The notes under the pieces: model-generated | Seen by the model: only the letters and a program-made list of their open reading frames with translations | Database searches by the model: none | Told to the model about the DNA's origin: nothing | Assembly (NCBI RefSeq): GCF_014926585.1 | Contig: NZ_CP045422.1 | Location: 3,440,001 to 3,504,000, forward strand | Length of the DNA stretch: 64,000 nt | DNA from: Devosia beringensis | GTDB lineage: Bacteria; Pseudomonadota; Alphaproteobacteria; Rhizobiales; Devosiaceae | Reading direction: 5' to 3' | In this document: positions 35,668-43,320 of the stretch, one piece after another | How positions within the stretch are numbered: position 1 is the first letter of the stretch | Layout: the number at the start of each line of letters is the position of its first letter | Position numbers and translations under genes: made by a program

Positions 35668-36477
35668 TCAGGGGATCGAGCCGAATTCGCTGACGTCGAC
35701 CGACATGTTGCGCGACAGCCGGCCGAGGTCATCAGAAATGGCCACGGCGGCCGATTGCAGGATAGGGGCGAAGCGCTGGCAGGCCTCCAGTTCGGAGGCA
35801 AAGGCGGACTTGAAATAGGTCAGGCCCAGGCTGGCCAGCACGCGCCCTTCCTGGCTGATGATCGGGACGGCAATGGTGTTGGAGTTGCGCGGCTCGACCA
35901 TGGACGAACGCGTGGCGTAGCCGACCTTGCGGATATGGGCCAGCATGCGCCGGATCTCGTCGGGATGGTGGCTCAGCCCATCCTCGGGATCATCCGATTT
36001 GGCCAGCACGTCGAGGATGAGGTCGAATTCCTCGGTTTCGATGAAGGCGACATAGGCCAGGCCCAGGCCGCGGGTGAGCATCTGCAGACGCCGGTTGACC
36101 GTGCTGTGAAAGGGCGAGACCGGGCTGTCGGGCACGGTACTGAAGCGGACCACCATGCTGTCATAGTCGGGCAGGGCGATGGCGATGGGCCATTTGTGCT
36201 TGCGGGTAATGGCGAGGGCCCAGGCCCGCCCGGCTTCGACGACGAGCGGGCTCTTGTGATAGCCCGAGCTCAGCGAGGTGACCATGGCGCTGACCTGATA
36301 GCCGCCCTGGCGCGAGTCGTTTTCGACATAGCCGGCTTCCTCGAGCGTCTTGAGGATGCGGACCAGGGTGGGCTTGGGCAGCCCCGTGCGGGCATGCAGC
36401 TGCGCGATGGTATTGATCGGCTGCTGGTTCAATTCCAGCAGCACCGTCAAACCCCGTTCGATCGATCGAATTCCCAC
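35668..36477 (-). CDS. IclR-family transcriptional regulator
   Basis: A 269-residue regulator. The start GTG 36477 has GGAGGGG six bases upstream; the open frame further upstream to 36627 lacks a ribosome site and would run over the operator. The winged HTH reads RSIERGLTVLLELNQQPINT, IAQLHARTGLPKPTLVRILK and GYVENDSRQGGYQVS. The IclR effector domain follows, with YATRSSMVEPRNSNTIAVPI near 200. It probably recognises the CGTTTC-N7-GAAACA palindrome 28-46 bases ahead of its own start, regulating itself and the divergent DUF6282 gene. The ligand is unknown, presumably an island substrate or intermediate. Confidence 0.92.
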   Translation of the reverse strand: MGIRSIERGLTVLLELNQQPINTIAQLHARTGLPKPTLVRILKTLEEAGYVENDSRQGGYQVSAMVTSLSSGYHKSPLVVEAGRAWALAITRKHKWPIAIALPDYDSMVVRFSTVPDSPVSPFHSTVNRRLQMLTRGLGLAYVAFIETEEFDLILDVLAKSDDPEDGLSHHPDEIRRMLAHIRKVGYATRSSMVEPRNSNTIAVPIISQEGRVLASLGLTYFKSAFASELEACQRFAPILQSAAVAISDDLGRLSRNMSVDVSEFGSIP

Positions 36478-36504
36478 TGACACCCCTCCCTGAGCGACGG
36501 CGTA

Positions 36505-36523
36505 CGTTTCGTAGCACGAAACA
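36505..36523. promoter_or_regulatory. IclR-type operator candidate, site B (divergent promoter)
   Basis: CGTTTC-gtagcac-GAAACA, also readable as GTTTCGT-AGC-ACGAAAC with perfect 7-bp arms. It lies between the IclR gene (minus) and the DUF6282 gene (plus), as expected for autoregulation. Confidence 0.7.
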
Positions 36524-36593
36524 GGGCGGACTATAGGTTGAGGAGCGCCGCCGTCAACCACTATGCCGAACCGGTACAAGGCGGGAGACCACG

Positions 36594-37532
36594 ATGGCGA
36601 GCAGTGAACAGAATCGGGAAGAGGCACGGCGCCTCATGGCAGGGGTCGACGAGGGCCTTGCAGCGAGCATCCTCAAGGGCGCGCTTGACCTGCATGTCCA
36701 TTCCGGCCCCTCCACCATGCCGCGCCAGCTCGACCATATGCAGGCCGCCGAAGAGGCCATCGTCGCCGGCATGCGCGGCGTGCTGTTCAAGGATCACCAC
36801 TATTCGGTGGCGCCGTTCATCCCGCTGATGGAGCGGCTGATCGACAAGCCCGACTTCTCGATGTTCAGCGGTCTCGTGCTCAACAATTCCACCGGGGGTC
36901 TGGACCCCTATGTGGTCGATGCCCAGCTCAAGATGGGCGCCAAGCTGATCTGGATGCCGACGGCGCAATCGGCCAATCACATCCGCAGCTCGCACCGCAA
37001 GTCGCGCCTGGTGTCCAATGTCGCGCTGATGAATTCGCCGGCGCTGACCGTGGTCGACGAGCTCGGCAATGTGCTCGATGTGGTCAAGCAGATCCTCGAC
37101 CAGATCGCCGAGTTCGACGTCATCTTGTCGTCCGGGCACCTGCATGTCTGGGAAATCTGGAAGCTGTTCGACGAGGCGCGCAGCCGCGGCGTCAAGCGCC
37201 TGCTGATCAACCATCCGATGTATGGGCTGCACTTCACCTATGCCGACATTGCCGATTTCGCCAAGCTGGGCGTCATCGTCGAGCAGTCGGCGGCCATGTA
37301 TGTCGACTCGCGCTTCAACGTCTATTCGCCCACCGAGCTCAAGGAACATATCGAGGCCGCCGGCGTCGCCAATTCCTCCATCGGCTCCGATCTCGGCCAG
37401 GTCGACAATCCGACCCCGGTCGAAGGCATGCGGCAGGCCATCAAGCTGTGCCTGGCGCTCGGCTTCAGCGAAGCCGATGTGCGCACCATGGTGGCCGACA
37501 ACCCGGCCCGCCTGGTCGGCCTCACGCCCTGA
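36594..37532 (+). CDS. DUF6282-type amidohydrolase-like protein
   Basis: A 312-residue protein with GGGAG before the ATG. Metal-site patterns of the amidohydrolase superfamily are visible: LDLHVHSGPST near 32-42, LFKDHHYSV near 65, SSGHLHVWEIW near 180, INHPMYGLHFT near 207, and a late Asp in SIGSDLGQVDNP near 263. I recall this pattern as the DUF6282 family; the chemistry is not established. It is divergent from the IclR regulator across operator site B and so probably the most directly regulated enzyme. It may hydrolyse a lactone, amide or cyclic intermediate. Confidence 0.8.
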   Translation: MASSEQNREEARRLMAGVDEGLAASILKGALDLHVHSGPSTMPRQLDHMQAAEEAIVAGMRGVLFKDHHYSVAPFIPLMERLIDKPDFSMFSGLVLNNSTGGLDPYVVDAQLKMGAKLIWMPTAQSANHIRSSHRKSRLVSNVALMNSPALTVVDELGNVLDVVKQILDQIAEFDVILSSGHLHVWEIWKLFDEARSRGVKRLLINHPMYGLHFTYADIADFAKLGVIVEQSAAMYVDSRFNVYSPTELKEHIEAAGVANSSIGSDLGQVDNPTPVEGMRQAIKLCLALGFSEADVRTMVADNPARLVGLTP

Positions 37533-37594
37533 TTTTTTCGGGAGGAGCGCGTGAGTGCGCTCATCCCGCCCTTTTGCCAACTGACCAATAAGAA

Positions 37595-37621
37595 GGCCGG
37601 GATGCCATCAGCATCCCGGCC
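37595..37621. terminator. bidirectional intrinsic terminator
   Basis: Perfect eleven-base arms GGCCGGGATGC and GCATCCCGGCC with loop CATCA, between the convergent DUF6282 and cupin genes. The minus-strand side is followed by TTCTTATT. Confidence 0.8.
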
Positions 37622-37648
37622 TCACTGCTTTCACAGCCGGCCGAAACC

Positions 37649-38563
37649 TCAGCTTTCCGGCATCGGATAGTCATCGGCATTGAGCACCCAGCCGGGCTTG
37701 GCCGAGAAATCCAGGCGCGGCGGCGCGAAGATGTCGACCAGCTGGTTGACGCCGGGACCCTCGGCCGTGGTGGTGTGGATCGAGGGCGGCGGGATGACGC
37801 AGACCGAGGGCGACTCGCAATAGAGGTGCTCGTCCTCGCGCCAGACATTCATATTGGTCGTCCATGGCCAGCGCAGGTGATGGGTGAAGGCGCCGCTGAG
37901 CGCCAGCGAGCACTGCTCGAAATCGTCGTGATGGTGCGGCGAGACATTGTCGCGCGCCCGCGGGCCATTTCTAGGCGTGAGGAAGTTGATCATGAAGGTA
38001 GTGCAGCGATAGATGCGGCCGAAGCGGGACGGGTCTTCCGGCACATCCAAGGTGTACCAGCGCAGCCTCAGGCCGCCGGCCGGTTCGGGCCAGGGCTGGA
38101 AGGGCGGCACATTGGGATGCGGCTGCCGGAAGGCGTCGGCGTTCGAGGCCGCCTCGGCCATGTCTGTTGATTTGGGCGTCAGCAGGCGGATGATCGTCCC
38201 CGATGTCAGCATGCGGATGCTGCTGTCGCCGGGCGGCACGAAAACCACGGAATAACCAGGCACGACCTCGGCCCCGGCAGCGGTGGTAACCTCCACCTGG
38301 GTCTCCGCGTCGGGAATGATCACGGCATATTCGTCGGGCTGGGCGCTGCGCACGAAACTGCCGCCGGCCACGGCCTTGCTATAGGCCAGGACGAAGTTCT
38401 GCCCGCGGGCAATCCAGGTCTCGCCGCCGGCGTCGCTGACCTGCGGCGCGGTGCCATAGAACAGGGCCAGCTGGGAGCCGAAGAAACTGGTATGCACCCA
38501 GCCGGCTTCGGGCTTGGCGCCGCTGCCGGCCAGGGTGGATCGGGGGTCGCTCGCAGTATACAT
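37649..38563 (-). CDS. cupin-domain protein of the catabolic island
   Basis: A 304-residue cytoplasmic protein with GAAGGAAG ahead of its ATG. It has two beta-rich halves; the second holds the cupin metal motif SPHHHDDFEQCSLALSGAFT near 207-226 and a later His in IPPPSIHTTTAEG. The first half (VVPGYSVVFVPPGDSSIRML) looks like a cupin without metal ligands. Bicupins of this kind include isomerases, dioxygenases and lyases; the reaction is unknown. It is cotranscribed with the preceding BKACE gene (43 bases apart), hinting at successive steps on one substrate. Confidence 0.75.
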   Translation of the reverse strand: MYTASDPRSTLAGSGAKPEAGWVHTSFFGSQLALFYGTAPQVSDAGGETWIARGQNFVLAYSKAVAGGSFVRSAQPDEYAVIIPDAETQVEVTTAAGAEVVPGYSVVFVPPGDSSIRMLTSGTIIRLLTPKSTDMAEAASNADAFRQPHPNVPPFQPWPEPAGGLRLRWYTLDVPEDPSRFGRIYRCTTFMINFLTPRNGPRARDNVSPHHHDDFEQCSLALSGAFTHHLRWPWTTNMNVWREDEHLYCESPSVCVIPPPSIHTTTAEGPGVNQLVDIFAPPRLDFSAKPGWVLNADDYPMPES

Positions 38564-38606
38564 GGTGTTCTTCCTTCGATGTCCTGTCGCGTGATGAAGT
38601 GCGCCG

Positions 38607-39500
38607 TCACGCCGGGAGCGGCGCCTGCTTTTTCAATCCGAGGATTTCGCGTGCCTCGCCGGGGGTGGCCATGGTGCCGCCCAGGTCGCGCACCATGCGC
38701 ACGGCCTTTTCGACCAGCTCGGTATTGCTCCGGGCCAGCACGCCCTTTTCGAGGAAGATGTTGTCTTCCAGGCCGACCCGCACATGGCCGTCCAGCAGCC
38801 AGGCCTGGGCCAGCATGGGGAATTCAAAGCGGCCCACGCCGCAGCCGCCCCAGTTCGACCCGGCCGGCAGCAGGCTGCGCAGATAGGCGAGCGTTTCGGT
38901 CGTGGCGATGGCGCCATAGCGAATACCCAGCACGATCTGGCAAAATACCGGCGCTTCCAGCTTGCCCTGGCGCACCATGTCGTTGAGCAGCTGGATATCG
39001 CCGCTGTCGAAGGCCTCGATCTCGGGACGAACGCCGGCCGCCTGGATGCGCTCGGCCATGATCGACAGGTTATTCGGCGTGTTGATGACCACCGAGGTGC
39101 CCGAAAACATGGTGTTGAAGTCGAGGCTGCACAGCTCCGGTCGCAGGGCCTCGATATGGGTGACGCGGGGTTCGGGACGGATCAGCGTGGTACCGGGCGC
39201 GGCGACGCTGGGATTGTCTTCGCTGGGAATGAAGCGCTGCCCTGGCCCTGTCGTCAGGTTGATGACGACGTCCTCGTCGGCCGCGCGCAGGCGCTCGACC
39301 ACTTCACGATAATGCTTGAGCTCCATGCTCGGTCGGCCATCGTCATGGCGCACATGCACATGGATGATCGCCGCGCCGGCACGGATCGCCTCGAGGCCGG
39401 CATTGGCGATCTGTTCGGGCGTCACGGGCAGGTAGGGGGTCTGGGCCAGCGTCGTGATATTGCCCGTCACCGCGCAGGTGAGGATAGTCGGATTGGCCAC
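38607..39500 (-). CDS. BKACE-family beta-keto acid cleavage enzyme (DUF849)
   Basis: A 297-residue TIM-barrel enzyme. Start GTG 39500, with AAAGGA upstream, gives ANPTILTCAVTGNITTLAQT. The zinc-site motif IIHVHVRHDDGRPSMEL near 45-60 and INLTTGPG, plus GGCGVGRFEFPMLAQAWLLD and RVGLEDNIFLEKG, are typical of 3-keto-5-aminohexanoate cleavage enzyme relatives. They condense a beta-keto acid with acetyl-CoA and cleave it to acetoacetate and a new acyl-CoA. The substrate-specific residues cannot be scored by eye. Two operator-like palindromes lie upstream, shared with the divergent aldolase gene. Confidence 0.92.
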   Translation of the reverse strand: MANPTILTCAVTGNITTLAQTPYLPVTPEQIANAGLEAIRAGAAIIHVHVRHDDGRPSMELKHYREVVERLRAADEDVVINLTTGPGQRFIPSEDNPSVAAPGTTLIRPEPRVTHIEALRPELCSLDFNTMFSGTSVVINTPNNLSIMAERIQAAGVRPEIEAFDSGDIQLLNDMVRQGKLEAPVFCQIVLGIRYGAIATTETLAYLRSLLPAGSNWGGCGVGRFEFPMLAQAWLLDGHVRVGLEDNIFLEKGVLARSNTELVEKAVRMVRDLGGTMATPGEAREILGLKKQAPLPA

Positions 39501-39576
39501 TTTGGGGTCCTTTGAACAGCACACTGGCACGTTAGGTCCCACTGCTGCGGCCTCAACGGCAATGCGTTTCGTCGGG

Positions 39577-39595
39577 CGTTTCGCTTGCAGAAACG
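39577..39595. promoter_or_regulatory. IclR-type operator candidate, site C
   Basis: CGTTTC-gcttgca-GAAACG, perfect 6-bp arms, between the divergent BKACE and HpcH genes. An extra half-site CGTTTC is at 39565-39570. Confidence 0.7.
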
Positions 39596-39606
39596 GCCCC
39601 GCCGGC

Positions 39607-39625
39607 CATTTCGCACAGGGAAACG
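39607..39625. promoter_or_regulatory. IclR-type operator candidate, site D
   Basis: CATTTC-gcacagg-GAAACG, one mismatch from a perfect palindrome, 30 bases (about three helical turns) from site C and 62 bases before the aldolase start. Confidence 0.62.
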
Positions 39626-39687
39626 GTGGCCGTTCAAGGTCGGTCACTGGAGCTGTGGTGTGTAGAAGGAGCGGACAAGGAGATCAC

Positions 39688-40461
39688 ATGTCCGACCCGC
39701 GCCCGCATTTTTCCTCGTTCCGTCAACGCCTGCTCGACCGGCAGCGCTTGTTCGGCACTTTCGTCAAGCTGCCGACCACGCAGGTCATCGAAATGCTGGG
39801 CCAGATCGGTTATGATTTCATCATCATCGACCAGGAGCATGCGCCGCTCGACCGGGCCATGACCGACCTGATGATCTTTGCGGCGCGGGCGTCCAACCTG
39901 GCGCCTGTTGTCCGGCTTGCCGAATTTACCGAGGCCAATGTGCTGTCCGCCCTGGACTGCGGCGCCATGGGCATCATGGTGCCGCATGTGGCGTCCGTGG
40001 AGAAGGCAGCGGCCATCGTCCGCGCCGCGCATTATTCGCGCGGCAGCCGCGGCTTTGTCGGCCTGTCGCGTGCCAGCAACTGGGGCAGTGCCGGCCCGGT
40101 CCAGCATATGGCGCTGCAGGACAGCCAGATCGCGGTGATCCCGATGATCGAGGATCAGCACGCCATCGACCTGGCCGGCGATATTGCGCGCGTCGAGGGC
40201 ATCGACGCCTTGTTTGTCGGCCGTGGCGATCTGACCGCGTCGTTCCGGGATGATCCCGAAGCGGCCAGCAAGGTCGGTGAGATTGCCCGACGCGTGGCGG
40301 CCGCCGCCAAAGACGCCGATACGCCGCTGATGATGCTGCCGACCAGCCGGGCCGACTTTGACTTCGTCGCTTCCATCGGCGCGTCGGCCATGGTGATTTC
40401 GAGTGATCACGGCTTCATCCGTTCGGCTGCGACGGCGGCGCTCAAGGATTATGGTGCCTGA
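39688..40461 (+). CDS. HpcH/HpaI-family class II aldolase
   Basis: A 257-residue enzyme; AAGGAG lies just before ATG 39688. Family motifs are LFGTFVKLPTTQVIEMLGQI, FIIIDQEHAPLDRAM with the metal-region Glu and His, PVVRLAEFTEANVLSALDCG, GAMGIMVPHV and ALFVGRGDLTASF. These aldolases split 4-hydroxy-2-keto acids into pyruvate and an aldehyde, which fits with the SDR and aldehyde dehydrogenase downstream. First gene of a rightward operon that probably continues through the SDR, dehydrogenase and second TTT permease. Confidence 0.92.
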   Translation: MSDPRPHFSSFRQRLLDRQRLFGTFVKLPTTQVIEMLGQIGYDFIIIDQEHAPLDRAMTDLMIFAARASNLAPVVRLAEFTEANVLSALDCGAMGIMVPHVASVEKAAAIVRAAHYSRGSRGFVGLSRASNWGSAGPVQHMALQDSQIAVIPMIEDQHAIDLAGDIARVEGIDALFVGRGDLTASFRDDPEAASKVGEIARRVAAAAKDADTPLMMLPTSRADFDFVASIGASAMVISSDHGFIRSAATAALKDYGA

Positions 40462-40489
40462 CGCGGCGGCGCGGGCAGGGGAGATTGCT

Positions 40490-41251
40490 ATGCCATTGAT
40501 CGAGATTCCACCGCTGGCGGTGCCGCGCACGGTGCTGGTCACCGGCGGCAGCAGCGGTATCGGCCGGGCGACGGCGGCGCGGCTTGCCGCCCTGGGGTCG
40601 ATAGTCGTCATCGGCTACAATAGCCGGGCGACGCTGGCCGATGAGGTCGTTGCCGGCCTGGCGGGCAGCGGCCACCTGGCCCTGCGCATTGCCATGGGCG
40701 ATGCCGAGACCATCACCGCCGCCGCCGCGACCATCGAGCAGCGGTTCGGCAGCCTCGACGCACTGGTCAATTCCGGTGGCTCCACCACCCCGGTCGCCGC
40801 TGGCGATCTCGATGCACTGAGCGACGCGATCTTCGACCAGACGGTAATGATCAATCTGCGCGGGCCATTCGCCGTGGTGCGCGCCTTCCGGGCCTTGCTC
40901 GAGCGCGGCAATGGCGCCGCCATCGTCAATGTCTCGTCCATTGCGGCGCGCACGGGCCTGGGCAGCAGCCTGGCCTATGTGGCGGCCAAGGCGGGTGTCG
41001 ACGCCCTGACCATTGCGCTGGCCAAGGTGCTGGCGCCCAGGGTGCGGGTGTTTTCAGTGTCGCCAGCGGGGGTGGATACCGGCTTCGTGCCTGGCCGTAC
41101 TCGCGAGCGGCTGGAAAAGACCGCCGAGCGGTTGCCGCTGGGCCATGTGACCACCCCCGATGACGTGGCCCGGGCCGTCGTGGCCTGCATCGTCAACCTC
41201 ACCAGTTCGACGGGCATTGTCGTGCCGGTCGATGAGGGACGGCATCTGTGA
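40490..41251 (+). CDS. short-chain dehydrogenase/reductase (SDR)
   Basis: A 253-residue classical SDR starting at ATG 40490 with AGGGGAG upstream, 28 bases after the aldolase stop. The cofactor loop TGGSSGIGRATAARL lies near 19-33, with NSGGSTTP in place of NNAG, the catalytic Ser in VNVSSIAARTG, and Tyr-Lys in AYVAAKAGVDAL. It would oxidise a hydroxy acid or alcohol intermediate with NAD(P). The substrate is not predictable. A Rossmann motif G-S-S-G-I-G and the absence of an acidic residue after beta-2 leave cofactor preference open. Confidence 0.9.
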   Translation: MPLIEIPPLAVPRTVLVTGGSSGIGRATAARLAALGSIVVIGYNSRATLADEVVAGLAGSGHLALRIAMGDAETITAAAATIEQRFGSLDALVNSGGSTTPVAAGDLDALSDAIFDQTVMINLRGPFAVVRAFRALLERGNGAAIVNVSSIAARTGLGSSLAYVAAKAGVDALTIALAKVLAPRVRVFSVSPAGVDTGFVPGRTRERLEKTAERLPLGHVTTPDDVARAVVACIVNLTSSTGIVVPVDEGRHL

Positions 41252-41356
41252 ACCGGGCATTCGCCTGACGGAACGCGCCGCCTCGCGCGTTGCGGCCGCG
41301 GGCGGATGATCTACTACTGAGGCAGTAATTGCCCGACGGGCACAAGGCAGGCCGGC

Positions 41357-42781
41357 ATGGACAGGTTGAAATTCTATATTGACGGCCAGTGGGTCGATCC
41401 CGCCGTTCCAGCGACGCTTGGCGTGGTCAATCCGGCCACGGAAGAGAGCTTTGCCCGGATCAGTCTCGGCTCGGCGGCCGATGTCGACCGTGCCGCCGCG
41501 GCGGCCCGTCGCGCCTTTGCCTTCTATGCCGAGACCAGCGTCGCGCAGCGCCTGGACTGGCTGAACGGCATCATCGATGGCTTCCGGGCCCGGCTGCCGG
41601 CGCTGGCGCGCACCATGACGCTGGAAATGGGCTCGCCCATCACTTTTGCCACCGAGCGCCAGGCGACGGTTGCGCTGTTCCACTTCGAGGAAGCCGTGCG
41701 CGTCCTCACCGATTTTGCCTTCGAGGAGCCCATGGGCGCCGGCATCGTCCGCCACGAACCCATCGGCGTCTGCGGGCTGATCACGCCTTGGAACTGGCCG
41801 CTCAACCAGGTGGCCTCCAAGGTGGCGCCGGCCCTGGCGACCGGTTGCACCGTCGTGCTGAAACCCAGCGAGATGGCGCCGCTCAGCGCCATGATCCTGG
41901 CCGAGATCATCCATGATTCCGGCCTGCCGCCGGGTGTCTTCAACCTGGTCAATGGCGACGGACCGAGGGTTGGCGAGGCGATTGCCTCCCATCCCGAGGT
42001 GGACATGGTGTCCTTTACCGGCTCGACGGGCGCAGGCACCCGCGTGGCCATGCTGGCCGCCCCCACGGTCAAGCGCGTGGCGCAGGAACTGGGCGGGAAA
42101 TCGGCCAATATCATCCTCGACGATGCTGACCTGCGCGCCTCGGTGATTGCCGGCGTGTATGCCTGCTACACCAATGCCGGCCAGAACTGCCAGTCGCCCA
42201 CCCGCATGCTGGTGCATGTTTCGCAGCGCGAGGCGGCCTTTGACGCGGCGCAGGCGGCCGTGGCCAGCATCCGCCTGGGCGATCCGCTGCTGCCAGAAAC
42301 CACGTTGGGGCCACTGGTCAGCCAGGGCCAGTTCGACAAGGTGCAAAGGCTCATCCAGGCAGGCCTCGACGAAGGCGCGACGCTGGTTGCCGGCGGCCTG
42401 GGCCGCCCGGCCGCGATGAACCACGGCTATTACGTCCATCCCACCGTGTTCGGCGATGTCACGCCGCAGATGACCATCGCGCGCGAGGAGATTTTTGGTC
42501 CCGTGCTGTCGATCCTCAATTACGAGACCGAGGACGAGGCCATCGACATCGCCAATGACACGCCCTTCGGTCTGGCCGGCTTTGTCCAGTCAGGTGACCC
42601 GGAGCGGGCGCTTAAGCTGGCCAGGCGGATCCGCGCCGGCCGGGTCTATCTCAACGGCGCGGCGTTCGACCGCAGCCTGCCCTTCGGTGGCTACAAGCAA
42701 TCCGGCAATGGTCGGGAATTCGGTGTCTACGGCTTCCGGGAATATCTCGAGGTCAAAGCCGTGCTGGGCTATCCCGGATAG
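41357..42781 (+). CDS. NAD(P)-dependent aldehyde dehydrogenase
   Basis: A 474-residue ALDH with the full catalytic set: Asn in TPWNWPLNQVASKVAPALA, Glu in AQELGGKSANIIL near 240, Cys in TNAGQNCQSPTRML near 274, and EEIFGPVLSI near 375. It oxidises an aldehyde to the acid and would remove the product of the upstream aldolase. Length is normal. A small palindrome TACTG-AGG-CAGTA lies in the 105-base gap before it (near 41311), but no promoter is evident, so cotranscription with the SDR is likely. Confidence 0.93.
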   Translation: MDRLKFYIDGQWVDPAVPATLGVVNPATEESFARISLGSAADVDRAAAAARRAFAFYAETSVAQRLDWLNGIIDGFRARLPALARTMTLEMGSPITFATERQATVALFHFEEAVRVLTDFAFEEPMGAGIVRHEPIGVCGLITPWNWPLNQVASKVAPALATGCTVVLKPSEMAPLSAMILAEIIHDSGLPPGVFNLVNGDGPRVGEAIASHPEVDMVSFTGSTGAGTRVAMLAAPTVKRVAQELGGKSANIILDDADLRASVIAGVYACYTNAGQNCQSPTRMLVHVSQREAAFDAAQAAVASIRLGDPLLPETTLGPLVSQGQFDKVQRLIQAGLDEGATLVAGGLGRPAAMNHGYYVHPTVFGDVTPQMTIAREEIFGPVLSILNYETEDEAIDIANDTPFGLAGFVQSGDPERALKLARRIRAGRVYLNGAAFDRSLPFGGYKQSGNGREFGVYGFREYLEVKAVLGYPG

Positions 42782-42837
42782 GCATACAAAGCTGGCGTTC
42801 GACCGGCAAAGAAGGCGTCAGCACAGGAGGAGTGCCC

Positions 42838-43302
42838 GTGAAACTAACTCAGGATGTCGTTCAGGGAGGCCTGTTCCTTGCCATTGGCCTGGTGGCCTTG
42901 CTGCTCGGACTGGACTATCCGCTCGGCACGCCGGGGCGGATGGGGCCGGGTTTTTTCCCGATCATCATCTCCGCTATGCTGTGCCTTACCGGGATCGGCA
43001 TCCTGCTGCGCGCGCGGCTCGGCACGTCCGAGGTCATCTACATGACGCGGTGGCTGCCGCTTTTCATCGTCTCGGGCGCGATCATTGCCTTCGGTTTCCT
43101 GCTCGACAAGCTGGGCCTGCCCCTGGCCGTGCTGCTGCTCTGCATCGGGGCTGCTTCGGCCAGTATTCGCTTTCAGTTCGACTGGAAGGCCGTTGCCGGC
43201 GCCGCGGTGTTTTCGCTGATTTGCGGCATTTTGTTCGTCACCCTGCTTGGTTTGCCCATACCGCTGGTCGGTAGCTGGCTGCAGGCAATGGGCGCCCCCT
43301 GA
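42838..43302 (+). CDS. tctB: TTT-family small permease subunit TctB, second copy
   Basis: A 154-residue membrane protein beginning at GTG 42838, chosen over GTG 42832 because AGGAGG is six bases before it. Four hydrophobic segments (GGLFLAIGLVALLLGLDYPL; MGPGFFPIIISAMLCLTGIG; LPLFIVSGAIIAFGFLLDKL; AGAAVFSLICGILFVTLLG). The GRMGPGFFP motif is typical of TctB. It is followed by tctA after 18 bases. It belongs to the operon started by the aldolase gene. Confidence 0.92.
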   Translation: MKLTQDVVQGGLFLAIGLVALLLGLDYPLGTPGRMGPGFFPIIISAMLCLTGIGILLRARLGTSEVIYMTRWLPLFIVSGAIIAFGFLLDKLGLPLAVLLLCIGAASASIRFQFDWKAVAGAAVFSLICGILFVTLLGLPIPLVGSWLQAMGAP

Positions 43303-43320
43303 TAACTCCCGGAGTTCGAC

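Noticed and set aside
41311..41323. TACTG-AGG-CAGTA inverted repeat before the aldehyde dehydrogenase as an operator
   Set aside because: Arms are only five bases, occur once, and do not match the island palindrome; could arise by chance.
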